Assembly: GCF_900117455.1 (NCBI RefSeq) | Contig: NZ_FPHO01000002.1 | Span: 930,001 to 994,000, forward strand | Origin: Hyphomicrobium sp. CS1GBMeth3 | GTDB lineage: Bacteria; Pseudomonadota; Alphaproteobacteria; Rhizobiales; Hyphomicrobiaceae | Length of the DNA: 64,000 nt | Reading direction: 5' to 3' | Shown here: piece after piece, positions 46,001-53,220 of the stretch | How the letters are laid out: each line of letters starts with the position of its first letter | How positions within the stretch are numbered: the first letter of the stretch is position 1 | Made by a program: the position numbers and the translations under genes | Notes under the pieces: generated by a model | Seen by the model: only the letters and a program-made list of their open reading frames with translations | Database searches by the model: none | Told to the model about the DNA's origin: nothing

Positions 46001-46591
46001 TTAAAGATTGCGCTGGCCGAGCGAGACGGCGCGCGCCAGCATGGCCGCGATCTGCGTCTCGGAGCGGCGGAAGCTTTCGGCATCCGGTGTCGCGACGTTG
46101 AACGTCACCGAGATGCCGGCTCCACCGCGCGCCGCGATGCCGAGGCGTCCGTCCGGCCCGCGCGACAGCGGCATGATGGCTTCCGGTCCGCGCTCGCCCG
46201 CGATGCCGGTGCGTCCGCCGGCAAGCGGAAATGCGATCGGGCTTTGGATCACGCCACCGGATGCAAACGGCACCGGCAGTCCCTGCTGAACGACACCGCC
46301 CTTCGCGAAACCGAGCCCGCCGGACAGGAGTCCCGTCACGAGATTGCCGACGCCCTGCTCCAGTGGCCGCAACGCGGCTTTCAACACAATGTCGGAAAGA
46401 CGGAGCGCGAGGGTGCGCAGCACGTCGCTCACGTTGCGGCCCTTGATGGCGATGCCGTCGAACGCCCCGACGAGCGCATTCGAGAACTGTCGGCCAAGGC
46501 CTGCGGCGCGGCGCAGCTCTGTCGATAGCGCACTCGTATCGGCATTGACGGCGACGGTCCACGTTTCGATGGGCGCGTTGGGCTCGGCCAT
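46001..46591 (-). CDS. Short tail tape-measure protein (RcGTA g11-like)
   Basis: 196 residues, very short for a tape measure as in GTAs with short tails. Contains the helical N-terminus with L-S-T-E-L-R-R-A-A-G, K-G-R-N-V-S-D-V-L-R-T-L-A-L-R-L-S-D-I, and the Gly-rich, phage-like F-A-K-G-G-V-V and GERGPEAIMPLSRGPDGRLG. GAGGAG precedes the ATG. It sets tail length. Twelve bases separate it from the small chaperone gene upstream. Confidence 0.9.
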   Translation of the reverse strand: MAEPNAPIETWTVAVNADTSALSTELRRAAGLGRQFSNALVGAFDGIAIKGRNVSDVLRTLALRLSDIVLKAALRPLEQGVGNLVTGLLSGGLGFAKGGVVQQGLPVPFASGGVIQSPIAFPLAGGRTGIAGERGPEAIMPLSRGPDGRLGIAARGGAGISVTFNVATPDAESFRRSETQIAAMLARAVSLGQRNL

Positions 46592-46603
46592 GTCGTCGTC
46601 TCC

Positions 46604-46771
46604 TCAAGTATCCGGAAAGCGCGCTCTCAGCGCATCGAGCTCTCTGCGCGAGGGCGGGCGCTCGGCGTGCACTCCGCCGAAGCGGCCACGAACCGCCGCG
46701 TCGAGCTCAGGCAATGTCAGGCTCCAGAAAGCGCGCGGCTCGAGGCCAAGAACCCCGAAGCCGATGGCCAT
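46604..46771 (-). CDS. Tail assembly chaperone, 55 aa (rcc01693-like)
   Basis: A small gene that matches the GTA family rcc01693: MAIGFGVLGLEPRAFWSLT, then L-P-E-L-D-A-A-V-R-G-R-F and R-R-E-L-D-A-L-R-A-R-F-P-D-T at the end. Its ATG overlaps the TAA of the upstream gene by one base (TAATG), with GGACGAGG in front. In RcGTA this small protein is made with the g10 product, and together they correspond to tail chaperones. Confidence 0.85.
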   Translation of the reverse strand: MAIGFGVLGLEPRAFWSLTLPELDAAVRGRFGGVHAERPPSRRELDALRARFPDT

Positions 46772-47145
46772 TACCTCGTCCCAGGGAAAGGGCCAGTGGA
46801 GTCGCCCTCCCCGCTCGCTTGCTCGCCTTCGCCGGGCTTGGCGCCGAATGTTGCCTGCAGGAGGCGCGCCACGATATCGACGTAGCCCGCCGCGCCGCCT
46901 TCGACGCGCATGGCCGCAACCGCCTGGTCACTGACGTCGAAACCGGCGCCACGCAATCCCGCGCCGATGATGCGCTGGCAATCGCGGGCCGAGATGCGGC
47001 CCGCCTCGAAGCGCGTGGCAAGCGCCAGCATGTCCTCGTCGCCGAATGCGGTCTCGAGGCCAGCCAACGCGCCGAGCGTCAGGCACAGCGTATACGGCTT
47101 GCCGTCGAGATCGGCGTCGATCTCGCCGCGGTGGCGGTTGGCCAT
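46771..47145 (-). CDS. GTA-gp10 family tail chaperone
   Basis: 124 residues: MANRHRGEIDADLDGKPYTL, then L-T-L-G-A-L-A-G-L-E-T-A-F, which is the pattern of the GTA_gp10 family, and a long acidic/Gly-rich end. ATG at 47145 with GGGAG; the frame reaches 47163 by a TTG without support. It lies right after the inserted zinc-finger gene and so is the first gene of the downstream half of the GTA cluster; it must be transcribed through the inserted gene or from a promoter of its own. Confidence 0.9.
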   Translation of the reverse strand: MANRHRGEIDADLDGKPYTLCLTLGALAGLETAFGDEDMLALATRFEAGRISARDCQRIIGAGLRGAGFDVSDQAVAAMRVEGGAAGYVDIVARLLQATFGAKPGEGEQASGEGDSTGPFPGTR

Positions 47146-47170
47146 TGGAGCTCCCTCTGTCAAGTACGCC

Positions 47171-47203
47171 TTGACATTTCTCTTTCGCAGACCAATCTAG
47201 ATT
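47171..47203 (+). promoter_or_regulatory. Promoter of the inserted zinc-finger gene
   Basis: A perfect -35 hexamer TTGACA (47171-47176) with weak -10-like sequences (AATCTA or TAGATT) at 47194-47203, some 30 bases upstream of the GGAGG ribosome site. It lies across the start of the GTA chaperone gene on the opposite strand. Confidence 0.45.
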
Positions 47204-47233
47204 TTGGCTTGGAAATCATTGCGGAGGCACAAC

Positions 47234-47566
47234 ATGGCGCGCGTCCTCAAATGCTCATTCTGTGGCAAGCATGCAGGTGAAGTTGCCCGCCTAATCGCCG
47301 GCCCTAAAGTCCATATCTGCGACGCCTGTGTCGGCGTTTGCGTTAAGCTACTCGATGTCGTTCCCGGTGAATTCAAGACCACCTGGGATGCGATGGATGA
47401 CAGACAACTGCTCGATGCTCTCAAACCAACCGCGGCGGTTGTCGATGGCACGCGCGGAGTCTTACAGGCGCAAGTCGATGCCCTGCGCAAACGCGGGATT
47501 AGTTGGGCGACAATTGGTGGTGAACTTGGTGTTTCGCGCCAAGCCGCGTGGGAGCGTTTCACCTAA
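47234..47566 (+). CDS. ClpX-type C4 zinc finger / HTH protein, antisense within the GTA cluster
   Basis: 110 residues. The N-terminus is a ClpX-type zinc finger: Cys7-x2-Cys10 and Cys29-x2-Cys32 in [14 protein letters not shown] and [10 protein letters not shown]. There is no AAA+ domain. The last 25 residues ([25 protein letters not shown]) form an HTH. The ATG at 47234 has GGAGG in front. It is the only plus-strand gene in a 16-kb block of minus-strand GTA genes, ends 5 bases from the stop of the tail-tube gene and starts 88 bases from the next GTA gene. It may control the GTA or the ClpXP pathway, or be a passenger; position and domains are seen, the role is inference. Confidence 0.85.
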   Translation: MARVLKCSFCGKHAGEVARLIAGPKVHICDACVGVCVKLLDVVPGEFKTTWDAMDDRQLLDALKPTAAVVDGTRGVLQAQVDALRKRGISWATIGGELGVSRQAAWERFT

Positions 47567-47571
47567 GTTTG

Positions 47572-47985
47572 CTATGCTGCCGTGAACGTCAGCTCGCCCG
47601 CCGAGTCGAGCGCGAGCTCGAAGGCGACCTCGCCGTCGTGCCGGCCCGTCAATTCGAACGACGTGATCTGGAATGGGCCTTCGACGGTGCCGAAGTCCGG
47701 CACCATCACCTGCCAGTCGCGAATGGTGCCCGCGAAGACGTAGCTGCGGATCAGCTCGTCGGAGGCTGCATCCTTGAAGATGCCCGAGCCCGACAGACGC
47801 GCGCTTTTCACGCCAGCTCCCGCCAACAGTTCGCGCCACTGGCCGGCGCTTTCCTGATGCGTCACGTCCACCGTCTCGGCGTTGAAGGCGATGGCGCGGG
47901 CGCGCAGGCCCGCCACCGTCGTGAAGCTGCCTTCACCATTGCTGTCGACCTTCAGGAGAAGGTCCTTGCCTTTTTGCGCGGCCAT
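47572..47985 (-). CDS. Major tail protein, TP901-1 type (RcGTA g9-like)
   Basis: 137 residues with K-G-K-D-L-L-L-K-V at the N-terminus, then F-T-T-V-A-G-L-R, V-D-V-T-H-Q-E-S-A-G-Q-W-R-E-L-L and F-E-L-A-L-D-S-A-G-E-L-T-F-T-A-A. It polymerises into the tail tube. AGGA precedes the ATG. Its end is separated from the stop of the antisense zinc-finger gene by only five bases, with no terminator between the two. Confidence 0.93.
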   Translation of the reverse strand: MAAQKGKDLLLKVDSNGEGSFTTVAGLRARAIAFNAETVDVTHQESAGQWRELLAGAGVKSARLSGSGIFKDAASDELIRSYVFAGTIRDWQVMVPDFGTVEGPFQITSFELTGRHDGEVAFELALDSAGELTFTAA

Positions 47986-48003
47986 TTTGCTCGTCCTCTC
48001 GCA

Positions 48004-48414
48004 CTAGGGTTGCGGCTCGATCACGGCGCGGAAGCGGGCGATGCCCTGATAGGTCTCGCCGTCGGCGGCTCGCGTCACATCACTCGTCTCGTGGCGAATG
48101 CTCACCAGGCGATAGCCGGTGAGCGACAGCGCCTCCTCGTGAAGCGCGGCGCGGATGGCCTCCAGCAGCACATGCGTCTCACGCTCGCCGCCCGCCTTCG
48201 ACCAGGCGCGCAGCGTGAACAGGTGCTCGCTCGCCGTCTCGGTACTGGTGCTCCAGTCGCGTACCGTGCTCGGGCCGAAGCTCACGTATGGAAACGCGGC
48301 GCTGCGCGGCACCTCGTCGTAGATGCGCTCGCCGCCGAGCAACGCGACGAGATCTTCCTCGGCGACCAGCGCGCCGTAGACCGCCTTCTGCAGCTCCCAA
48401 GCGGGGCTCGACAT
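48004..48414 (-). CDS. DUF3168 tail terminator protein (RcGTA g8-like)
   Basis: 136 residues: W-E-L-Q-K-A-V-Y-G-A-L, V-A-L-L-G-G-E-R-I-Y-D-E-V-P, P-Y-V-S-F-G, and the C-terminal R-F-R-A-V-I-E; all match DUF3168. It caps the tail tube and joins it to the head. It starts three bases after the small gene at 48418-48591 and ends 18 bases before the tail tube gene. Confidence 0.93.
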   Translation of the reverse strand: MSSPAWELQKAVYGALVAEEDLVALLGGERIYDEVPRSAAFPYVSFGPSTVRDWSTSTETASEHLFTLRAWSKAGGERETHVLLEAIRAALHEEALSLTGYRLVSIRHETSDVTRAADGETYQGIARFRAVIEPQP

Positions 48415-48417
48415 TGC

Positions 48418-48591
48418 TTACCTCTCCGTTGGGTTTGTCTGGGAGCGCACGGCGGAAACGTAGCGGCGCTCGGCTTCTCGCTCCTCGGTGATCCGAGCCT
48501 GAAGACGTTTGAGCGCCCGGTGGCGGATGTCGCTCACGAGCGCCTCGGCACGCGCAAAACCTCCTCCAACGACTCGCACGCCCACTTTCAC
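48418..48591 (-). CDS. 57-residue protein between head stopper and tail terminator
   Basis: Starts with GTG that overlaps the stop of the upstream gene (GTGA) and ends three bases before the next ATG, so the gene fits the gap exactly. Sequence begins VKVGVRVVGGG and ends in a charged helix (RLQARITEEREAERRYVSAV). I know no named counterpart in RcGTA; it may be a reduced version of the gp10-type head-tail component found at this place in phages. No membrane segment. Confidence 0.6.
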   Translation of the reverse strand: MKVGVRVVGGGFARAEALVSDIRHRALKRLQARITEEREAERRYVSAVRSQTNPTER

Positions 48592-48914
48592 GGCACGCGC
48601 TCCTCGGCGAGGCAACGCAGAAAGCGGCGCTGCTCGTTGACATCGATGACGGCGCGGATTTCGAACACGCGCGCGCCGAGTGCGAAGCGCATCTCAGGGA
48701 CGACGCCTGTGCGATGGCGGATCCAGATCTCGTGGCTCACCTGGCCATGAACGCCGTCGGCCTCGACCACCTCGTTGCCCGAGAGTGGCCTGATGGCGCC
48801 CCAAACTTCTGCTACCAGCGCCCATGTTCGCGTCGTGCCGCCACCGCCGTCGGCTTCCGCATGCGGCTGCTGCAGCGCCAGGCGATGACGCATCTCTCCG
48901 ATCGACACGCTCAC
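48588..48914 (-). CDS. Head-tail adaptor / stopper (RcGTA g7-like)
   Basis: 108 residues of the phage head-tail joining family: I-G-E-M-R-H-R-L-A-L-Q-Q-P near the start, W-G-A-I-R-P-L-S-G, H-E-I-W-I-R-H-R, and F-E-I-R-A-V-I-D-V-N-E-Q-R-R. Its ATG overlaps the stop of the connector gene and its TGA overlaps the GTG of the following small gene. Confidence 0.92.
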   Translation of the reverse strand: MSVSIGEMRHRLALQQPHAEADGGGGTTRTWALVAEVWGAIRPLSGNEVVEADGVHGQVSHEIWIRHRTGVVPEMRFALGARVFEIRAVIDVNEQRRFLRCLAEERVP

Positions 48915-49486
48915 AGCCGCACCTCGCGGTAAGGCTTCAGCAAATCGGAGGCCGCTGCGGGGATCGCGGCCCCGGCCGATCCGATCTCGAGCGGATCACG
49001 GTGCTCGTACCAATGTGCGACGAGCAGCAGAATGGCGTGGCGGATCGGCTGCGGAATGTCCTCGGCCTCGTCGCCGATTCCCGCTTCGAATGCGATCTCA
49101 ATGCCGTTCGCGCGCTGTCCGGGCTTCGGCCACGTGCCGTCACGCGATACGAGCCGCGGCCTTAGCGCCTGCCCATCGAGCAGATAGCTGCTGCTTGAAA
49201 CCGTAACGGATGAGCCGCTCTCGTCGCGTATCGTCACGGACGTGACGCTTCGGATCGGACGCAGCGGGAAAAGCACCTCACCGCCCTCCGGCCATGTGTC
49301 GAGCGTCAACCGCCAGCCCTGCGTGATCAACGCGAACCCCAGCGCCGCTTCGACGTGGAGCCGCGAGGTCACGATCAGGCTCGCGATCAGGATGTCCTCT
49401 GCAGCACCGTCGATGCGCAGATGAGCCTTCGCCTCGGCCACCGTTACCGGCTCCTCGGCGGGCCCGCTGGTCAGCGTAAGCGCCAT
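48911..49486 (-). CDS. Head-tail connector, gp6-like (RcGTA g6-like)
   Basis: 191 residues from the ATG at 49486: V-T-V-A-E-A-K-A-H-L-R-I-D, I-L-I-A-S-L-I-V-T-S-R, the beta middle part, and P-I-R-H-A-I-L-L-L-V-A-H-W-Y-E-H-R. These are the features of phage gp6-like connectors. The frame extends to 49672 but only through a non-coding stretch of inverted repeats. About 245 bases separate it from the capsid gene, the largest gap in the structural operon. Confidence 0.9.
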   Translation of the reverse strand: MALTLTSGPAEEPVTVAEAKAHLRIDGAAEDILIASLIVTSRLHVEAALGFALITQGWRLTLDTWPEGGEVLFPLRPIRSVTSVTIRDESGSSVTVSSSSYLLDGQALRPRLVSRDGTWPKPGQRANGIEIAFEAGIGDEAEDIPQPIRHAILLLVAHWYEHRDPLEIGSAGAAIPAAASDLLKPYREVRL

Positions 49487-49516
49487 GTCGATCTCTTGTG
49501 ATGATGTGTCCAACGA

Positions 49517-49550
49517 GCGAAGCCGCCGGCGGGGGAACCAGCGGCTTCGC
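49517..49550. other. Hairpin between capsid and connector genes
   Basis: Perfect 10-base inverted repeat GCGAAGCCGC (49517-49526) / GCGGCTTCGC (49541-49550). It lies in the gene-free stretch 49487-49731, which also holds a CGGCCC/GGGCCG dyad near the capsid stop. Without a T run it more likely shields or attenuates the capsid message than ends it. Confidence 0.5.
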
Positions 49551-49731
49551 TCTCGACCGGCGGGCAGGGAGGAAACCCGCCGGGAACTTGTTTCGCTCAC
49601 GCGCCCGTTCGCACGCCTTGCGGCGCGCTGGCGCTCCGCTGGGGCGGCGCACTTGCGCCGGGTCGCGTCCAAGCGAAGCTTGGCTCCACCAAGACGCTCC
49701 CCGGCCCTACGGGCCGAAGAGCTATTTGCTG

Positions 49732-50991
49732 CTACTCTTCGAACTTCAGGAGCTTGATGGCGTTGAAGTCCTGCACGCCGCCGCCCACGCGCTTCGTCGT
49801 GTAGAAGAGCACGTAGGGCTTCGACGAATAGGGATCGCGCAGCACACGGATGCCGACGCGATCCACGATCAGGTAGCCGCGGCGGAAATCACCAAAGGCC
49901 ACCGAGAAGCTGTCGACGGCAATTGTCGGCATATCCTCGGACTCGACCACCGGATAACCGAGCAGCAACGACGGCTCGCCCGCCGCGGAGGCCGGCTGCC
50001 AGATGTAATGCCCGTCTTCGTCCTTCATCTTGCGGATCGCTGCCTGCGTGCCGCGGTTGAAGACGAACGTGCCGCCCGCGCGATAGCCCGCCTTCAGCGT
50101 GTAGACGAGATCAATCAGCTTATCCGGACCGGCGGCCGGGAAGGCCCCGTCGACGCCGGTCTTGATGAAGCCGATATTGCCCCAGCTCCACGAGCCGTCG
50201 GCAACCTTGGTGTAATCGAGGAAACCCTTCGGCTTGTTCGAGCCGTCACCCGAGACGAAGGCCGTGCCTTCCTGCTGGGCGAAGGTGTCGCGCACCTCTT
50301 CGGCGATCCACTCGTCGATGTTGACGGCGCTGTCGTCGAGCAGCGTCGCGGTCGCCGCCGGCATGGCATAAAGCTCCATGGTCGGGAACGAGAGCTCGGC
50401 CAGCGTCGGCGTAGTGGTCTGCGAGCGCGTCGCCGTCTCGGCAACCCAGCCGGTCGCAAAGCCCGTCGTGGCAAACGGCTTCTTGTAGACCGAGCCCGAC
50501 ACCTGCCGCACCGAGGCGATGGCGCGGATCGGCGAGATGTCCTTCAAGGCCGAGATCACGGCGCGCTCGGTCTCGGGCGGAACGAGATAGCCGCCGTCGG
50601 CGCCGCTGTTGGTCGAGACCGCGAGCGCCTTGGCTTCGAGGCGCGACAGGTTGGTCGTCTCGCCCTTGCGCACGTAGTCTTCGAACGCGCGGCGATGCTC
50701 CTCCACTGCCGCCGTTTCAAGCGCGCCGCCCGTGCCGAGCTGCGGGCGCTGCGCCTTGATCGCTAGGCGATCCGCGACGCGCTTCGTCTCGTCGAGCGCG
50801 CGGTCGAGACGCGCGAGCTTGTCGTCGATCAGCGGGTCTGCGGCGGAGCGGCGCTCCAGGTCGGCGAGCCGCTCGTCGTTGGTGTCCTTGTAGGCTTCGA
50901 AAGCCCGCATGAACTCCTCGAAGGCCGCGCCGACGTTGCCGCCGGCCTTCGTTTCGAGACGTTGGGTCTCAAGGTCGGTGTTGTCCGTCAT
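49732..50991 (-). CDS. HK97-type major capsid protein (RcGTA g5-like)
   Basis: 419 residues. The first 105 are a charged, coiled delta-domain-like scaffold segment (F-E-E-F-M-R-A-F-E-A-Y-K), normally removed by the protease. The body shows NSGADGGYLVPPE, W-V-A-E-T-A, I-A-E-E-V-R-D-T-F-A-Q-Q-E-G-T-A-F-V-S-G-D-G, and ends with F-Y-T-T-K-R-V-G-G-G-V-Q-D-F. AAAGGA precedes the ATG. Followed by a long hairpin-rich gap. Confidence 0.95.
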   Translation of the reverse strand: MTDNTDLETQRLETKAGGNVGAAFEEFMRAFEAYKDTNDERLADLERRSAADPLIDDKLARLDRALDETKRVADRLAIKAQRPQLGTGGALETAAVEEHRRAFEDYVRKGETTNLSRLEAKALAVSTNSGADGGYLVPPETERAVISALKDISPIRAIASVRQVSGSVYKKPFATTGFATGWVAETATRSQTTTPTLAELSFPTMELYAMPAATATLLDDSAVNIDEWIAEEVRDTFAQQEGTAFVSGDGSNKPKGFLDYTKVADGSWSWGNIGFIKTGVDGAFPAAGPDKLIDLVYTLKAGYRAGGTFVFNRGTQAAIRKMKDEDGHYIWQPASAAGEPSLLLGYPVVESEDMPTIAVDSFSVAFGDFRRGYLIVDRVGIRVLRDPYSSKPYVLFYTTKRVGGGVQDFNAIKLLKFEE

Positions 50992-51014
50992 CGTTCGATG
51001 TCCTTTGCAGTGGG

Positions 51015-51743
51015 TCAGGTCTTGAGAAGCCCACGCGCCGCCCGGCGCATCAGCGCCGCCAGCCGCTGCTCCTCGCTCTGGCCTTCACCCGCGTCCCGCA
51101 GGGCCTTGAGGCCGGCGAGGCCCGAGCGCATCAGCGCCCGCGCCTCGCTTCGCGTCAGCCCAGCATCCCGCGTGAGCCAGCGCTCGAACTCGCGCTCGGT
51201 CGGGTGCGCCGACGCGAACGGTTTCGTCTTGGTCGCCGTGATCCGCGCTTCGGGCAGCAGCGGAAAGGTCACGACGGATATTTCCCAGAGATCGATCTTT
51301 TCCAGGCGCCGCACGCCCGTTGCGCGATCGCGGCGCGCCTTCACGGTGCGAAAGCCGATGGACAAGCCATCGAGCGCGCCCGCCCGCATCAGCGCCATCA
51401 ACTCGCGTGCGCGGGTGACCTCGCGCATGAGCCGGCCGCGCGCATAGAGCCCGCGGCTGTCCTCCTCCAGCGTCGTCCAGACGCCGATCGGCTGGTGGGC
51501 GTCGTGCTGGAACAGGAGCTTGATGCCGTTCGCGCCGCGCCGGTCGAGACTTTCGCGGAACGCGCCCGGCAGCACGATGTCGCGACCCAGGTCCTCGCGA
51601 TTGAAGAGGCTGGCATAGCCCTCGAACGCACCGTCGCCCTCTGCCTCCTTGAAGTCGAGCGAGATGAATTTCACCTCGGGCACGGGCAGGATCTGCGTTG
51701 GCGGCGGCGCAAATCCCGTCCGTTCCCATGCGCTGAAAGCCAT
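51015..51743 (-). CDS. HK97-family prohead protease (RcGTA g4-like)
   Basis: 242 residues: F-E-G-Y-A-S-L-F, D-I-V-L-P-G-A-F, the catalytic His80 in LFQHD and Ser128 in GALDGLSIGF. It matures the prohead by cutting the capsid N-terminus. I prefer ATG 51743 with GGAG at nine bases over the GTG at 51758. It ends 23 bases before the capsid gene. Its C-terminal 60 residues are helical and Arg/Leu-rich. Confidence 0.92.
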   Translation of the reverse strand: MAFSAWERTGFAPPPTQILPVPEVKFISLDFKEAEGDGAFEGYASLFNREDLGRDIVLPGAFRESLDRRGANGIKLLFQHDAHQPIGVWTTLEEDSRGLYARGRLMREVTRARELMALMRAGALDGLSIGFRTVKARRDRATGVRRLEKIDLWEISVVTFPLLPEARITATKTKPFASAHPTEREFERWLTRDAGLTRSEARALMRSGLAGLKALRDAGEGQSEEQRLAALMRRAARGLLKT

Positions 51744-51792
51744 GAGCTGCTGCTCCACGTTGATCTCGTTGTTCGGGCGTGTGACCCGACGC

Positions 51793-53061
51793 CTATTGTG
51801 TCGGCGCGGACGGCGACGGTGCGGCCGTATCGAGCGGGGCGTAGCCGACGGCCTGGCGCTTCTCGTTCTGGGTCAGGAAACTCGCGCGCTCGATGCGTGC
51901 CCACAGGGCCTCGCGCTCGCCCGACAGCGCCTCGACCTGATCGAGGTCCGGCTTCAGCTCCAAGCGGCCACCGTTGGCTTGAGACACTGCGCTTGCGCTG
52001 ATCTCCCAAGCCGGTGCAAGCCACGCTGATAGCGCCTTCGCCGTGCGCGTCACGAGCGGCAGCACGGTCGAACGCCAGAACGCGCGCTGTGCCTCCTGGT
52101 AATTGGAGTACGTGTTGTCGCCCGGGATGCCGAGCAGCATGGGCGGGATGCCGAACGCCAGCGCAATCTCGCGCGCCGCGCCGTTCTTCGCCTCGATGAA
52201 ATCCATGTCCTTCGGCGAGAGGCTCAAGGGCTTCCAGTCGAGACCGCCTTCGAGCAGCAAGGGCCGTCCGGCGCGGCGCGGGCCTTGGAAGCCCTCCTCC
52301 AGCTCGCTCTTCAGCCGCTCGAACTGCTCCGGCGTCATGCGGCCGTCGGCGCCGCCGTAGACCAGCGCACCCGATGGCCGCGCCGAGTTGTCGAGCAGCG
52401 CCTTGTTCCAGCGGCCTGCCGTGTTGTGGATGTCGATGGCCCGCGCCGCGGCCTCGATGGGGCTCATGCCGTAGTGATCGTTCGCGGGATGAAACAGGCG
52501 CACGTGCAGGATGGGGCGTATGCCCTGCACCGCCTCTCCCTCGAAACGCACGGTGCGGCCGGCGCAGGTGTATTCATACGCTTCGGGCCAACCCTCGGTG
52601 CCCGGCACCACCTTCATGCGGTCTGGGCGCAGCGCGTGCAGCTCGCGCAGGCGACCTTCAAGCGCGACCGCCTCGATGTAGGCGTTGCCGGCGACGAGCA
52701 GATAACCGTACCAGGCTTCCAGAAAATCGGTGCCGGTCTGGTCCAGGCTCGGCCGGGCGAGCAGGTCGAGCAATGGGTGATCGTCGCGCTCCTCCTCGTT
52801 CTCGTAGAGCAGAAGCGGCACGGACGCCGCCGCCTCGGCGATCATGCGCACGGCACGATAGACGATGGCGTTCTGCATGAAGCCTTCGCGGGCGAAGGCT
52901 TCATAGTCGCGCGGCGTCCAGACCGGTCGGCCCAGCGTTTCGAGCACGATCAGCGGACCGGTGGCGCTGGCCTTCACGTCGTCCGCGTGCGCGGATGTGG
53001 CGACAGTGGGCCATTGCTTGCGCGGCCAGAGGCCCGCCAGCGTCTCCAGGATGCGCGGCAT
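51793..53061 (-). CDS. Portal protein (RcGTA g3-like)
   Basis: 422 residues of the HK97 portal family: V-Y-R-A-V-R-M-I-A-E-A-A-A-S-V-P, L-L-A-R-P-S-L-D-Q, Y-G-Y-L-L-V-A-G-N-A-Y-I-E, H-V-R-L-F-H-P-A-N-D-H-Y-G-M-S, A-L-A-F-G-I-P-P-M-L-L-G-I-P-G-D-N-T-Y-S-N-Y-Q-E-A. It is the DNA entry gate of the head. The ATG at 53061 starts PRILETLAGLW; the longer open frame covers only repeat sequence. A separate g3.5-type gene was not found between it and the protease. Confidence 0.94.
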   Translation of the reverse strand: MPRILETLAGLWPRKQWPTVATSAHADDVKASATGPLIVLETLGRPVWTPRDYEAFAREGFMQNAIVYRAVRMIAEAAASVPLLLYENEEERDDHPLLDLLARPSLDQTGTDFLEAWYGYLLVAGNAYIEAVALEGRLRELHALRPDRMKVVPGTEGWPEAYEYTCAGRTVRFEGEAVQGIRPILHVRLFHPANDHYGMSPIEAAARAIDIHNTAGRWNKALLDNSARPSGALVYGGADGRMTPEQFERLKSELEEGFQGPRRAGRPLLLEGGLDWKPLSLSPKDMDFIEAKNGAAREIALAFGIPPMLLGIPGDNTYSNYQEAQRAFWRSTVLPLVTRTAKALSAWLAPAWEISASAVSQANGGRLELKPDLDQVEALSGEREALWARIERASFLTQNEKRQAVGYAPLDTAAPSPSAPTQ

Positions 53062-53095
53062 GCAAGGTCCTTGTTCGTTCGACGCGATCGAGCCG

Positions 53096-53205
53096 TCCTC
53101 CCCTCCCCCTTTGTGGTGGAGGCTAGGAGGAGGGATTCCAGACCGGCTGCTGTCGTGGTTCCCCCCACCCCTAACCCTCCCCACGAGGGGGAAGGGGCCG
53201 TGGTG
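53096..53205. repeat. C/G-rich REP-like sequence between terminase and portal genes
   Basis: Two C-rich/G-rich units (CCTCCCCCTTTGTGG with GGAGG after it; CCCCACCCCTAACC with CGAGGGGGAAGGGG) lie in the 160-base gap. The pattern resembles the CCCACCCCTAACCCTCCCC repeats scattered in Rhizobiales genomes. No gene lies within. Confidence 0.5.
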
Positions 53206-53220
53206 CGGAGACAGTCTCCA

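Noticed and set aside
51671..52024. Separate g3.5-like gene between portal and protease
   Set aside because: Frames here overlap the two genes in antiframe and lack conserved features; the gap is only about 50 bases.
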